Of a stretch of 64,000 nucleotides of DNA, positions 52,940-61,513 are shown piece by piece. Made by a program: the position numbers and the translations under genes. The notes below the pieces were generated by a model that saw only the letters and a list, made by a program, of their open reading frames with translations, had not been told where the DNA came from and searched no databases. How positions within the stretch are numbered: position 1 is the stretch's first letter; the number at the start of each line of letters is the position of its first letter. The DNA is from a virus: IMG/VR virus record IMGVR_UViG_3300009514_000515, positions 22,576 through 86,575 of that record; one strand, 5' to 3'.

Positions 52940-55294
52940 TTACAGCCAGACGAGCTGGCCCTTCTCTGTGCCGGAGAAGTCGGTCGAGGCCACCTTGTTA
53001 CCTTCGGCCTCGTGGTTCTGTACCCAGGTACTCCAGGAGCCGACGAAGAAGGCCTTGCGGCCAGTGTCATAGATGAGAGTCGTCGCCTCGGGGTCGCCCA
53101 TCTCGGCATACACCGCCGCGACCTTGCCATAGAAGTTGTCCCAGGCCCGGTCGTCCTTGATGGTGCCGACCGCGTGGGCGTCGAGGGCCAGAGAAGCCAG
53201 GTTCAGCACACGGCTGACCTGGCTCCCGGTCCTGGCATTCGTGATGCCCTCGGCGAGAGCTGAGGCTGCCTTGTCGTTGAGGGAGAAGGACTCCTTGAGG
53301 GTCTCTGGGGAGAGGGTCGCCGTCTTGGGCTTCTCGGACCTCCAGGAGAGGCGCTGACGCTCGCCGGCCTTCTTGTCCTTCTTGTCGCCGGGGCCTTTGC
53401 CCTTGTCGACCACGTCCTCGTGCTTGTCCGTGTTCTTCTTCCACTCCGGCCCTGCCTGCTCAGCCATCTCCTCTTGAGAGACCTCTTCGCCTTCGGCCCA
53501 CCGGCCCAGGCGCTGAGCCATTTCGGTGAGGGAGAGCATGGACGAGGCCTTCTTGCTGGTCCGGACGTATTCGTCCTTGACCTTCTTGAGGACTCCCTCG
53601 TCGACGAGCTTCTTCCAGACCTTTTTGACCTCCTCGGGGGAGGTCTTGTGGAACTTGGCGACTTCGTCGGCGTCGGCAGAAATGGCCTCTTCGACCTTCA
53701 TGCGACGGAGGATGCCTTCCATCTTCTTCGCACCGCCGCCCGAGGCCCTCTTGGGCTTCCCTTTCGGCTTGCTCTTGCTGATGACGAAATCGACCTCGGG
53801 ATCGTCTTTCTTGAAACGGGCAAGCCACTGGTGCTCCGTTTCGTCGGTCACGTTTCGTTCGTGAGTCCAATAGCCTGTGATTTTGTTGTATCTCCAGAGA
53901 GCTTTGCTTCTTGCAGCCTTCTTCTCTTTCTTGTCGCCAGGGCCCTTGTCTTTATCGACGACGTCTTCGTACTTGTCGTTCTGCGTCTTCCACTCAGGTC
54001 CGTGTGTCTTGACCATCTCCTCCATGGAGACCTCTTCGCCCTCTTCGTATCGGGCCTGGACGGTCAGATTCCGTCCCGGAACGAGACCTCCTACCTGGGC
54101 GTCCTGAAGGAGCTTGTCCTTGTCAGGGGAGCCCATCAACTTCACCTTGTGGGGGCCACGAAGGACATTCAGGACCCACATCTCCTTCTGACCTCGAATC
54201 GGACTCCGTCCCCTTTCGATGAGGTGTTGTTCGTTCGGGTCGAGGGACGGTCCTTTGAGGCCCCAGAAACCCGCCAGACGTCGCTGGAGAGCCTCGGCGG
54301 AGAACATGCCCGGGCGGGTGTACTCGGTTCGGAGAGTGCTGGCCCGTCGAGCGTCGGCAAGGCCATCGGCGAACTGCTGTACGGTCAGCTCTTTCATGGG
54401 GTTGCTCCTTTGGGAAGCCAGTCGGATACCGAACGTGTCGGCGACCTTGTCGAAGACGGGGAGAGCATCCTCGTCGCTCATGCTGCGGGCCATTGCATCC
54501 AGCAGCTCGTCAACGTCAATGTGACGAAGGAAGTCGTGGAGAAGGTTGAGCGCAGGAGCACCCGCCACCTCGATGGGGTAGTGGTGCTTCGTTGCGATGG
54601 CCCCAAAGACCTTGCGGCAGAGATCGTCCCCCATGGCCTTGGCAAGCTCCTGAGCCAGCTTCTCAGCATAGATGTGTCGGCGCAGGATGCGCAGAGGAAG
54701 AAAGCGGTCGGCCATGTTGGCGGTCTTCTTGTCCATGGTTCTCTCGCTCGCCATCACCTGTTTTCCGTCAGATGTGATCTCACGTGTGATGCGCATCGCC
54801 GGCCTCCGCACCATGTACTTCGGCCACTTCTCCGACCACTTTCCGTAGAACTCTCGGAAGGGTACTTCCCGGACCACCTGGGTTGGGTCCGGACAATTTG
54901 GGTCTGCGACATGAACTTTCACGTCGTCCACGTCGAAAATTACAGAGGCGTGACTCCAGGGGCGGCCCTCGGGATTCCAACCAATCATGGCGGGATCACC
55001 CTGGTCGGTCCAGTTCTTGACTAGACCAAGTGTCGCCGGGATGACCAACTCGATACGGCAGCCGTAGTGCTGAGCACAGGCGGCCGCATCTTCCCAGGTC
55101 GCTCCCCTCAGAGGATGACAGCCCATCACCTGGGCCACTTCATCCTCGTCACATTTGACGCCGAGAGCCTGGAGGCACATCGCCATTGATGCAGCCATAC
55201 AAGAAAATTGGCTTCTCTGACGTACGGGGGTCACTTTGGCTCTGGCCGTCTTCTCTATCATCTCGCGGCAGTCCACCCAGGAGGCATCTCGCAT
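52940..55294 (-). CDS. C39-like papain-fold peptidase fused to a virion-type repeat protein
   Basis: 784 residues. N-terminus has a C39-type active site: Gln29 and Cys32 in QRSQFSCMAAS, His115 in WSHASVIFDVDD and Asp131 in VADPN. The remaining ~600 residues are charged and helical and contain two copies (about 415-465 and 598-650) of a segment with GEEVSxEEM, GPEWK and KxKGPGDKKxKKA. A winged-helix-like piece (SPEEVKKVWKKLVDEGVLKK) lies between. It could be a maturation or virion protease; the duplicated segment may be its cleavage or docking site. Confidence 0.75.
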   Translation of the reverse strand: MRDASWVDCREMIEKTARAKVTPVRQRSQFSCMAASMAMCLQALGVKCDEDEVAQVMGCHPLRGATWEDAAACAQHYGCRIELVIPATLGLVKNWTDQGDPAMIGWNPEGRPWSHASVIFDVDDVKVHVADPNCPDPTQVVREVPFREFYGKWSEKWPKYMVRRPAMRITREITSDGKQVMASERTMDKKTANMADRFLPLRILRRHIYAEKLAQELAKAMGDDLCRKVFGAIATKHHYPIEVAGAPALNLLHDFLRHIDVDELLDAMARSMSDEDALPVFDKVADTFGIRLASQRSNPMKELTVQQFADGLADARRASTLRTEYTRPGMFSAEALQRRLAGFWGLKGPSLDPNEQHLIERGRSPIRGQKEMWVLNVLRGPHKVKLMGSPDKDKLLQDAQVGGLVPGRNLTVQARYEEGEEVSMEEMVKTHGPEWKTQNDKYEDVVDKDKGPGDKKEKKAARSKALWRYNKITGYWTHERNVTDETEHQWLARFKKDDPEVDFVISKSKPKGKPKRASGGGAKKMEGILRRMKVEEAISADADEVAKFHKTSPEEVKKVWKKLVDEGVLKKVKDEYVRTSKKASSMLSLTEMAQRLGRWAEGEEVSQEEMAEQAGPEWKKNTDKHEDVVDKGKGPGDKKDKKAGERQRLSWRSEKPKTATLSPETLKESFSLNDKAASALAEGITNARTGSQVSRVLNLASLALDAHAVGTIKDDRAWDNFYGKVAAVYAEMGDPEATTLIYDTGRKAFFVGSWSTWVQNHEAEGNKVASTDFSGTEKGQLVWL

Positions 55295-55369
55295 TCTCTC
55301 GCGTCCCTACTCACTGACGGTATAACCTAACCAACGCCAACGGAGAGAGACCTCCAGGAGAGGGCAAGG

Positions 55370-55711
55370 ATGAAATACCAGGAGCTGGTACAAACCATCG
55401 CAGAACAGACCAGGTGGCCCCAGGAAGCCGTCAAGGACATCCTGGATGCCCTCCCCGAGGTTCTCGTGAGCATGCGCTTTGGGGAGAAGACCTGGACCCC
55501 CTTCGGCTACTTTACAATGCGTCACCAGAAACCCCGGTCCGTGACTGTCAAGAGGAACAGCAGGGAGAACAAGGAGGGTCGGTTCGAGGCGGCCGTGCCC
55601 GAGAAGGCGGTCGTCCGCCTCAAGTCCAACCATCGACTGACCGTCCTACCGGGTGACGTCCAATGGAGGTTCGTTACGTCCCCTCCCCCGAAGAAGGGTC
55701 CTCCTCCGTAG
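55370..55711 (+). CDS. HU/IHF-family DNA-binding protein
   Basis: 113 residues, plus strand. MKYQELVQTIAEQTRWPQEA, then WTPFGYFTMRHQKPRSV and VPEKAVVRLKSN follow the HU pattern of two helices, beta saddle and DNA-grasping arm. A Pro-rich tail follows. It is transcribed divergently from the peptidase gene across a 75-bp gap that contains a TATAAC (55311-55320 region). HU-like proteins bend DNA and may assist replication or compaction. Confidence 0.88.
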   Translation: MKYQELVQTIAEQTRWPQEAVKDILDALPEVLVSMRFGEKTWTPFGYFTMRHQKPRSVTVKRNSRENKEGRFEAAVPEKAVVRLKSNHRLTVLPGDVQWRFVTSPPPKKGPPP

Positions 55712-56132
55712 ACAGGTTCGCCCCCATCATCGCCAGGACCTCGGCAGCGACCCCAGAGGCGACCTTGGAGACGTTGCGCAACATGATGCTGGCGAACTGG
55801 TTGGCCACCTCTGTCTCGACCTCCAGCCGACTCTCGTCGCCCCCCTGGACGTACCTCGCCATGAACTCCCGGTCCTCGGTGAGTCTGGCCAGAATGGAAA
55901 GGAAGGCCTCTCGCCGACACGCTTCGAGGAACAGGGAGAAGGAGGTTTGTTCCTCCCCCATGGTCCTCAGACTTTCGGCGAGCCTCTGGTCCGTCTGCGA
56001 CTGATATGTGTGGTGGCTGAACAGAGCCCCAGAGCTGTCCTGGCAGACGTGCACCTCGACCACGTAGGAGGTGTAGTCGTCGCTCTTCCCCTTACGCCAC
56101 GGGAACTCTGGCGGGTTGCGATGCTCAGGCAT
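55674..56132 (-). CDS. Hypothetical protein convergent with HU
   Basis: 152 residues. N-terminus is basic and aromatic (MPEHRNPPEFPWRKGKSDDY), then beta strands (SYVVEVHVCQDSSGALFSHH) and a helical C-half. Its 3' end overlaps the HU gene by 38 bp on the opposite strand. It overlaps the next upstream gene by 8 bp. No motif recognised. Confidence 0.6.
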   Translation of the reverse strand: MPEHRNPPEFPWRKGKSDDYTSYVVEVHVCQDSSGALFSHHTYQSQTDQRLAESLRTMGEEQTSFSLFLEACRREAFLSILARLTEDREFMARYVQGGDESRLEVETEVANQFASIMLRNVSKVASGVAAEVLAMMGANLSTEEDPSSGEGT

Positions 56133-56526
56133 GTTCGTTCTCCGGGAACTCTTCTGGGTTCGACGCCTCCGAATTGATGCGACGCCACCGACCAATGACG
56201 TTGACACGAACCACCTCAATCTCGGCAAGAGAGACAGGACGTCCCTTCCAGGACATGACCAACACAGTCCTCTGGTCGGAGAGGACCAGACGGCAGTCGC
56301 GGTCATCCCCCGAGAGAAACCGGACAAGGAGGACGTCGTCGAGGGCGTTCCGGTGATCTAGCTCATCAGTGAGCCACAGGTCCAAAACCACCAGGGCTTT
56401 CTTGAGGGCGATGGCGGCGTGGGTTGCCACCTCCAGGTCGAACTTCCCGGCTTCGCGAAGAGCCTTGATGCCGCTGATGGTTTCTCGGACGAGCTTGAGC
56501 GCTGTTTCTGCCTGGACTGCTCTCAT
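56125..56526 (-). CDS. Hypothetical protein between GroEL and its neighbour
   Basis: 133 residues, helical first half (RETISGIKALREAGKFDLEV), beta-rich second half (RLVLSDQRTVLVMSWKGRPV). The ATG overlaps the GroEL stop by 4 bp. It is too unlike GroES to be the co-chaperonin. Function unknown. Confidence 0.6.
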   Translation of the reverse strand: MRAVQAETALKLVRETISGIKALREAGKFDLEVATHAAIALKKALVVLDLWLTDELDHRNALDDVLLVRFLSGDDRDCRLVLSDQRTVLVMSWKGRPVSLAEIEVVRVNVIGRWRRINSEASNPEEFPENEHA

Positions 56527-58133
56527 CGTTTCCTCGCTATGACTGCGTTGGTCATCACCAGGGTAGATACTGCTGACACAGCATACCGCACGGCACCGGA
56601 CACGACCTTCGAAGCGTCTGCGACCATCGGGTCATCGTACAGCAGACGTACCTCGTCCCTCAGGGCATCCCAACCAACCCAAAGGTCGTCCTCAGCCGTC
56701 TCCTGAAGCCTCTGGACGCGCCGGGAAATGTCGGCCACCTCCCGGCCCGCATTGTGACAGAGGACTCTCAGGGGCGTCCTGAGGGCCTCTGAGAGAGCTT
56801 GCCAACCTCGACTCTGGTCCGGGTGTTCGATGAGATTCTCATGGTGGAGAAAGTCGAGCCAGTCCGCCGCATTGGCCAAGGCTGTGCCCCCTCCGGGGAC
56901 GATGCCGAATTCCAAAGCGGCCCGAAGAGATCCCAGGGTGTCTTCGATGCGTGCTCTCCTCTCTTTCGTCTCAGCCTCGGTGACTCCTCCGACGCGAAGG
57001 ACACAGAAACCCCCGTCAAGGCGGGCCATCCTCTCGCGAAGACGATCTTTCTCCCAGGTGCTGTTCGTGTTTTCCTGTTGAGTCTTGAGGCTTGCAAGAC
57101 GTTCGCGGACCCGAAGGTCAGTGTCCTCGTCGTCGTAGCCACAGAGCAAGGACCGATTGCGTTCGATGGTCGCCGTCTGGACGGACCCGAACCACTCGGG
57201 GTCCCACTCCGTGATGTCCATGCCCGCCTTGAAGTCGAACACGGTGGCCCCAGACAGAGCCGCCAGGTCGTCCAGCCACCCTCGTTTGCGAAACCCCGTG
57301 CCTGGGGTCTTGACGACGTGCAGGTCGAAGTGTCTGTGCCGGGAGTTCACAGCGTAGGTAGCCAAGGCCTCAGCCTCGAACGCGTGGGTCACGATGAGCA
57401 GAGGGTGAGGCCACTGGGAGGCCTCCTCAGCCACAGACCGAAATTCGCGATAGGAGGACATACCACAGTCGAACAGGGCAACCAGAGGCTGTTCGAGGGT
57501 GCCCCTCCCACTCTCGGGAAGGAACAGACGATGGATGTACCCCTCGTCAATCTCCATCCCGTCCCGGATGACGAGGTCGCAGTCTACGCCACGGCCGTCC
57601 TCGATGCTGACGCTGCCGTCCTTGCCGACAGCCATGACGGCCCTCGTGAGGAGGTTAGATATCTCCTCGTCGTGGTTCGACGCAACCATCGCCACCGCAT
57701 GAATATCCTCCTCCGTGGTCACCGGGGCGGAGGTGTCCTCCAAGAACTGCAACACCTCGTCCAGGGCCTTGTTGATGCCACGAACCAAGTCAACGGAGGC
57801 GAAGCCTCCGACCAGGAGTCTCTCGCAGGTCTTCAGAAGAGAGCCCGCGATGATGGCAGTGGTTGTCGTACCATCCCCGACAGCCTCGCTCATAGCCAGG
57901 CTCGGTTGCTTGATGACCTCGGCCCCCAGAGTCTCCAGGGCGTCCTCAAACCTCAGCTCTCGGACGACGGTCGCCCCGTCTTTGGTCGCAATGGTGCCCG
58001 CAGCGCGCTCCAAGAGCACCGTACGGCCGCAAGGACCGTAGGTGACCCCGGCGGCCTTGGACACTTTCAGAGCACCTCTGACGAGACCTGCGCGCGCTTC
58101 CCTGCCGAGTGTGATTCGAGTGGGTTTTCTCAT
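56523..58133 (-). CDS. groEL: GroEL-like chaperonin
   Basis: 536 residues. Group I chaperonin signatures: YGPCGRTVLLE near the start, ATP-site VGDGTTTTAIIAG, and GIVPGGGTALANA. The GGM-rich C-terminal tail of bacterial GroEL is missing and the apical region is divergent. No GroES gene is seen in the window, so it may work alone or with host GroES, as proposed for some phage chaperonins. Probably folds capsid or other virion proteins. A 110-bp gap precedes it. Confidence 0.92.
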   Translation of the reverse strand: MRKPTRITLGREARAGLVRGALKVSKAAGVTYGPCGRTVLLERAAGTIATKDGATVVRELRFEDALETLGAEVIKQPSLAMSEAVGDGTTTTAIIAGSLLKTCERLLVGGFASVDLVRGINKALDEVLQFLEDTSAPVTTEEDIHAVAMVASNHDEEISNLLTRAVMAVGKDGSVSIEDGRGVDCDLVIRDGMEIDEGYIHRLFLPESGRGTLEQPLVALFDCGMSSYREFRSVAEEASQWPHPLLIVTHAFEAEALATYAVNSRHRHFDLHVVKTPGTGFRKRGWLDDLAALSGATVFDFKAGMDITEWDPEWFGSVQTATIERNRSLLCGYDDEDTDLRVRERLASLKTQQENTNSTWEKDRLRERMARLDGGFCVLRVGGVTEAETKERRARIEDTLGSLRAALEFGIVPGGGTALANAADWLDFLHHENLIEHPDQSRGWQALSEALRTPLRVLCHNAGREVADISRRVQRLQETAEDDLWVGWDALRDEVRLLYDDPMVADASKVVSGAVRYAVSAVSTLVMTNAVIARKR

Positions 58134-58243
58134 GGGGTCACCTTACCGGGTAGAGTACAACCATGACCGCCTGGAAAGAACTCGCGACAGCACTTCCCTG
58201 GGGGAAACGGGTAGGACCCAGTGTCTACGTTCATCGAGAGGGT

Positions 58244-58681
58244 CTAGGTGACGAAGTCCTCTGCGAACCCCTTCTGGAAAGTGCCGGACCGAGTCCGGAA
58301 CCCGTCTCCGGTGGTCTCCCAGTTGTTCCGAGCAAGTTCCTTCTGGCTACGGACGGCAACGAGAATAGCAGCCCCCGATAGGAGGTGCTGTTGCAGAGAG
58401 AGCAGACACCTCACCCTGTCGTCCGCGTCCTCGATGACATTCAGGACGTAGATGAGCAAGGCGGACTCAAAGGTCGCTAGAGCTGGCTTCTCGGGTCGGT
58501 AGAACGGGTCGTACCCGACCGCCCGAAATCCGAGAGACCGCAGCCACTCTGTGTCGGCCCCTCGGCCGCACCCCCAATCGAGGATAGAACTCCCCGACTG
58601 GAGGAACCCACCCAGAACAGCGTCCTGGGTGGGTCGGGAGGGAGTCTTGCGAACGATGGCCGTTCGGTGGGAGGGGTCCAC
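58244..58681 (-). CDS. Small SAM-dependent methyltransferase-like protein
   Basis: 145 residues. Class I methyltransferase motif I in ILDWGCGRGADTEWL, motif II acidic residue in VGYDPFY, then NVIEDADDRVRCLL. N-terminus SHRTAIVRKTPSRPTQ and end TTGDGFRTRSGTFQKGF are conserved-looking ends I associate with a phage/bacterial methyltransferase family of unknown substrate. GTG start 3 nt after the upstream stop. Confidence 0.75.
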   Translation of the reverse strand: MDPSHRTAIVRKTPSRPTQDAVLGGFLQSGSSILDWGCGRGADTEWLRSLGFRAVGYDPFYRPEKPALATFESALLIYVLNVIEDADDRVRCLLSLQQHLLSGAAILVAVRSQKELARNNWETTGDGFRTRSGTFQKGFAEDFVT

Positions 58682-58683
58682 CC

Positions 58684-59697
58684 TTAGAACAGGGTGCCAT
58701 CGTCGTTGAGGACAACCACGGCCTCGCCCTGGGTGTCACCGACGCCGTCGACGGTGTAGCCCGAGTCGAGGAGCTTGCTCAGGTGCCCCTCATTGACGGA
58801 GAGCACCAGGTACATCCCTTCGACGATGCGACGGACAGGACCGAGAGACGGACCACCCGCGGCACCGACAGCCGGCGAAGCACCGAACACGCCCGAGGAG
58901 TCGATCTCAACACCCGCCGGGATGGTGAACTCGCGTCCGGCCAGCATGTCGAGAAGTTCGGTGAGCTGACCTGCCGAAATGGTGCCCGTCGTCAGGGCGC
59001 CGTTGACCGCAGCCAGGTCGACGTCACCGGCAGCCGTGGTCAGGTCGTCGAAGGCGATGAGAGCCAGGACGTCGTCGGCATTGGTCACGGCCTCCGAGGA
59101 GGTCAGAGCAGACTCGTCGCTACCGCCTTCCAGGGTCGAACCAGAGATGGCCAGCTCGACAGGATCGTTGGTCGCCAGGGTGACGGCATTGCCGAGAGCA
59201 CCCACAGGAACTGCTGTGATGGTCACAACGGCGCCTACGTTGGCTGCCGTGACAAGGGCGGCAAAGCTGTTGGCGCCGTCGTTGATAGCGGCGACAATGT
59301 CAGCGGCCGCAGTAGAGAGGCCAGCAGTGACGTCGAAGTCATCGGAGCCGGGGGTGCGAGCACCGGCAACACCCACAAGGGGTACGCCCCCGATGGTGAT
59401 AGTGTCTCCCGCCCCAGGAGCAGGCCCCACCGTGATGGTTGCCGTTGCCTGGATGGGCGTGTCGTTGCCCACATTGGCGAGGAACCAAGCCTCGATACCC
59501 GTGGCCTCGCGGAACAGGAACGTCGAACCGCCCTGAGTAGCGAGTTGAGGTGTGCTCCTCTGGACAGACTCCAAGTACTTGGTCTGCCACGCAGGGCGGT
59601 AGGAGAAATTGGCCAGGGACGTGTTCGGCTTCAGGTCAAGGACCTGGAGGCGACGACTGGCAGCAGCGTCTGTTCGTTTGACAATGATGTGTGGCAT
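58684..59697 (-). CDS. Virion protein paralogous to 2414-3244
   Basis: 337 residues. Residues ~95-205 hold GDTITIGGVPLVGVAGARTP, GSDDFDVTAG and ADIVAAINDGANSFAAL, nearly the strings found in the terminase-side protein. The N-terminus (KPNTSLANFSYRPAWQTKYL) is unique and the C-terminus has AGREFTIPAGVEID. Likely a head or tail structural protein. Its ribosome site lies within a hairpin (59701-59739). Confidence 0.75.
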   Translation of the reverse strand: MPHIIVKRTDAAASRRLQVLDLKPNTSLANFSYRPAWQTKYLESVQRSTPQLATQGGSTFLFREATGIEAWFLANVGNDTPIQATATITVGPAPGAGDTITIGGVPLVGVAGARTPGSDDFDVTAGLSTAAADIVAAINDGANSFAALVTAANVGAVVTITAVPVGALGNAVTLATNDPVELAISGSTLEGGSDESALTSSEAVTNADDVLALIAFDDLTTAAGDVDLAAVNGALTTGTISAGQLTELLDMLAGREFTIPAGVEIDSSGVFGASPAVGAAGGPSLGPVRRIVEGMYLVLSVNEGHLSKLLDSGYTVDGVGDTQGEAVVVLNDDGTLF

Positions 59698-59700
59698 CGG

Positions 59701-59739
59701 GGTCCTCCTGTTGACGATGCGTCCAAACAGGGGAGGACC
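59701..59739 (-). promoter_or_regulatory. Hairpin covering the ribosome site of the structural gene
   Basis: On the minus strand GGTCCT and CCTGTT pair with AACAGG and AGGACC, with a 2-nt bulge. The AGGAGG ribosome site before the ATG at 59697 falls within the 3' arm, so translation may depend on opening this stem or on processing of the transcript. Confidence 0.5.
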
Positions 59740-59748
59740 ATAGGAGCC

Positions 59749-60114
59749 CTATTGAGGGGGTGGGAGAGCATCTAGAAGTGCCGTTCTTTTCCTCGTCAAG
59801 GACGTGGCGTAGTAGACCAGAGGAGGCAGGAGGCCCAGGAATAGGACCCCCAAGACCACATTGACGGCGTCGGGTCCCTCGTGTCCCGTCTCGTACACCA
59901 CCATGCCGATGGCCACCACGACCGTGAAAACCAAGAACCAGAGCAGAGAAATGACGGTGAGGAACACCCTCGACTTGCTCCGGACGAACTTCTCCAGTTT
60001 GTCTCGGGGCCACTTCTCCAGGTCAACGGCCCCAACAACCCCCAAGGTGCTGAGCACAACTAGGGACGCAGGTATCTCGATGATGCCGCCACAGATGCAG
60101 CTGATAAATTCCAT
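59749..60114 (-). CDS. Small membrane protein
   Basis: 121 residues. Hydrophobic segments: IIEIPASLVVLSTLGVVGAV, VFLTVISLLWFLVFTVVVAI and VNVVLGVLFLGLLPPLVYY, about three transmembrane helices, with a basic linker between. It lies just downstream of tRNA-Thr and just upstream of a structural gene. A holin-like or host-membrane role is possible, but the lysin is not adjacent. Confidence 0.65.
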   Translation of the reverse strand: MEFISCICGGIIEIPASLVVLSTLGVVGAVDLEKWPRDKLEKFVRSKSRVFLTVISLLWFLVFTVVVAIGMVVYETGHEGPDAVNVVLGVLFLGLLPPLVYYATSLTRKRTALLDALPPPQ

Positions 60115-60128
60115 GCTCTTACCTCCAA

Positions 60129-60200
60129 GCTGACGGAGGGAATCGAACCCCCAATCTGCTGATTACAAATCAGCTGCTCTGCCAATTGAGCTACGCCAGC
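60129..60200 (-). tRNA. tRNA-Thr (anticodon TGT)
   Basis: 72 nt cloverleaf on the minus strand: acceptor GCTGGCG pairing with CGTCAGC (one G-U), D-arm GCTC/GAGC, anticodon stem GCTGA/TCAGC around TTTGTAA, T-arm with GTTCGATTC. The CCA end is not encoded. It lies between the HIT gene and the small membrane-protein gene and is probably co-transcribed. Confidence 0.93.
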
Positions 60201-60201
60201 G

Positions 60202-60565
60202 CTAGCCGGGCGGCCAGTCGAACTTTCGTCCCCCAAGGACGTGGACATGTGGGTACGGAACCGTCCCCTCGTCCGTCCTGGTGTTTAGGACCATACGGTA
60301 CGATTCACATCCAAGCTCCTCTGCTTGTCGGGCACCAACCCGAAGCAGACGACCGACCACGACGATGTCGCAGATATCCTTGATAGTCTCCTTCTCCCCC
60401 CACGGGGTCCCCGTCCGAGTCGAGGTAGTCCGGGTCGGGTATCACCAACAAGTGGACGGGTGCTTGAGGATTGGCGTCCCGAATGACGAAACAGAAGGGC
60501 TCCCGATAGAGGACCTCCGCTTGGACATCGCCTCGGGCAATCTTATGGAACACGGTCTCGGCCAT
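60202..60565 (-). CDS. HIT-family (histidine triad) protein with an apparent frameshift
   Basis: N-terminal frame: MAETVFHKIARGDVQAEVLY and NPQAPVHLLVIPDP, as in HIT nucleotide hydrolases. After a GGGGGG run near 60405 the homology continues only in the +1 frame: KETIKDICDIVVVGRLLRVG and PYPHVHVLGGRKFDWPPG, which carries the HxH catalytic motif. One extra G would explain it, as mutation or sequencing error; programmed frameshifting is less likely. Start ATG 60565 follows GGAGGAG, and promoter copy 4 lies just upstream. Confidence 0.7.
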
Positions 60566-60587
60566 TGTCTCCTCCGGGTCTCCCCTT

Positions 60588-60618
60588 CGTATACGACAAC
60601 GTACCACGGAGAGGACCC
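60588..60618 (-). promoter_or_regulatory. Recurrent phage promoter motif, copy 4
   Basis: Minus strand GGGTCC, 14 nt, TGTCG, TATACG, same span as the other three. It precedes the HIT gene, tRNA-Thr and the membrane-protein gene, with about 23 nt to the HIT start. Confidence 0.7.
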
Positions 60619-60793
60619 ACTAGAGGTCCGGCAGGTCAGGTCCGCCTTCATATCCTCAGTGAGGGGCCAGTACCGGAGACTCCCCAGGAATGTACAGAAT
60701 CGGACGCTGCTGTAGCGTCTCCATCCGTGGAGACACCAGACGGTCACCCACCCCCATTCGCCGTTCATCTGGGGCGACACCACCACAAAATCC

Positions 60794-61513
60794 TCACCCG
60801 AACTCGTCGATGTGGAAGGGAGCCCCCATCAACTTGAGGGCTTCGAGCACCAGCCCGTCCGAGCTGTAGGAGGAGATACGTCGACTGGGTTTGATGAGGT
60901 CGATGATCTTACGAGCCGGGTCGCTCAGGAAGGCCGTGTAGTAGACCCGCTCCTCAGACCCAAGCATCTCCACCCGGGCCAGGGTGTCGTCCTCCCTCAG
61001 GACGACCCGGAACGTGTCACGTCCGCTTACCCCCTCCACGAGAACGCGAGGGCGAAGCTCCACCCCCAACCACTCGAACATCCCCCGGATGGTCTGAGTC
61101 CCCCTGCCCGAAGTCCCTTTCGCCTTCGAGCGAGCGTCTTTGAGAGACGTCTTGGCTCGGGTCAGCTTCGTGGTCAGGGAGTCGACCTCCCGTTCCAACT
61201 CTTTGATCCTGGCTTTGGCTTTCTCATTCGTAGTGCGAAGACCAAGGGCCGTATTCTGGAGCTTCTTGTTGCGGGTCTTGAACTCCCTGGCCTGTTCAAC
61301 CAGAGAATTCATCCGTTCGAGAACGTCCCTAACCTCGGCCAGGTTCCTCTGGGATTCCCCAAGAAGCCTCCCCAACTCCTCGATGCGTTCCTGTCTCGAC
61401 TCGGCGTCGAGCTTCGCCTTCCAGTAGGAACTGAGAGGCTTTCCGTCGGGTCCAATTCCTCGGACTTGCTTTCTTCCGTTGGCGGTGGCGGGCAAACTAC
61501 CCTCCCAGGTCAA
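60794..61513 (-). CDS. Hypothetical coiled-coil protein
   Basis: 239 residues. Central ~100 residues are coiled coil (QRNLAEVRDVLERMNSLVEQ, then KARIKELEREVDSLTTKLTR); the C-terminus is a small mixed domain (RPRVLVEGVSGRDTFRVVLR). TTG start is uncertain; a TTG at 61495 follows a GGGAGGG site and gives a shorter protein. It lies after the lysin gene and before the promoter copy 4 region. No function recognised. Confidence 0.6.
   Translation of the reverse strand: MTWEGSLPATANGRKQVRGIGPDGKPLSSYWKAKLDAESRQERIEELGRLLGESQRNLAEVRDVLERMNSLVEQAREFKTRNKKLQNTALGLRTTNEKAKARIKELEREVDSLTTKLTRAKTSLKDARSKAKGTSGRGTQTIRGMFEWLGVELRPRVLVEGVSGRDTFRVVLREDDTLARVEMLGSEERVYYTAFLSDPARKIIDLIKPSRRISSYSSDGLVLEALKLMGAPFHIDEFG

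Noticed and set aside
56125-56526. GroES partner next to GroEL
   Set aside because: The protein is of similar size but lacks the GroES mobile loop and beta-barrel pattern.
58134-58243. Fifth copy of the promoter motif upstream of GroEL
   Set aside because: GGGTCC and TGTCG both occur but 24 nt apart instead of 14 and without the TA-rich hexamer.
60442-60786. Possible minus-strand gene VVVSPQMNGEWGW...
   Set aside because: It has a fair ribosome site but runs through promoter copy 4 and the HIT gene in another frame; only the first part could be real.
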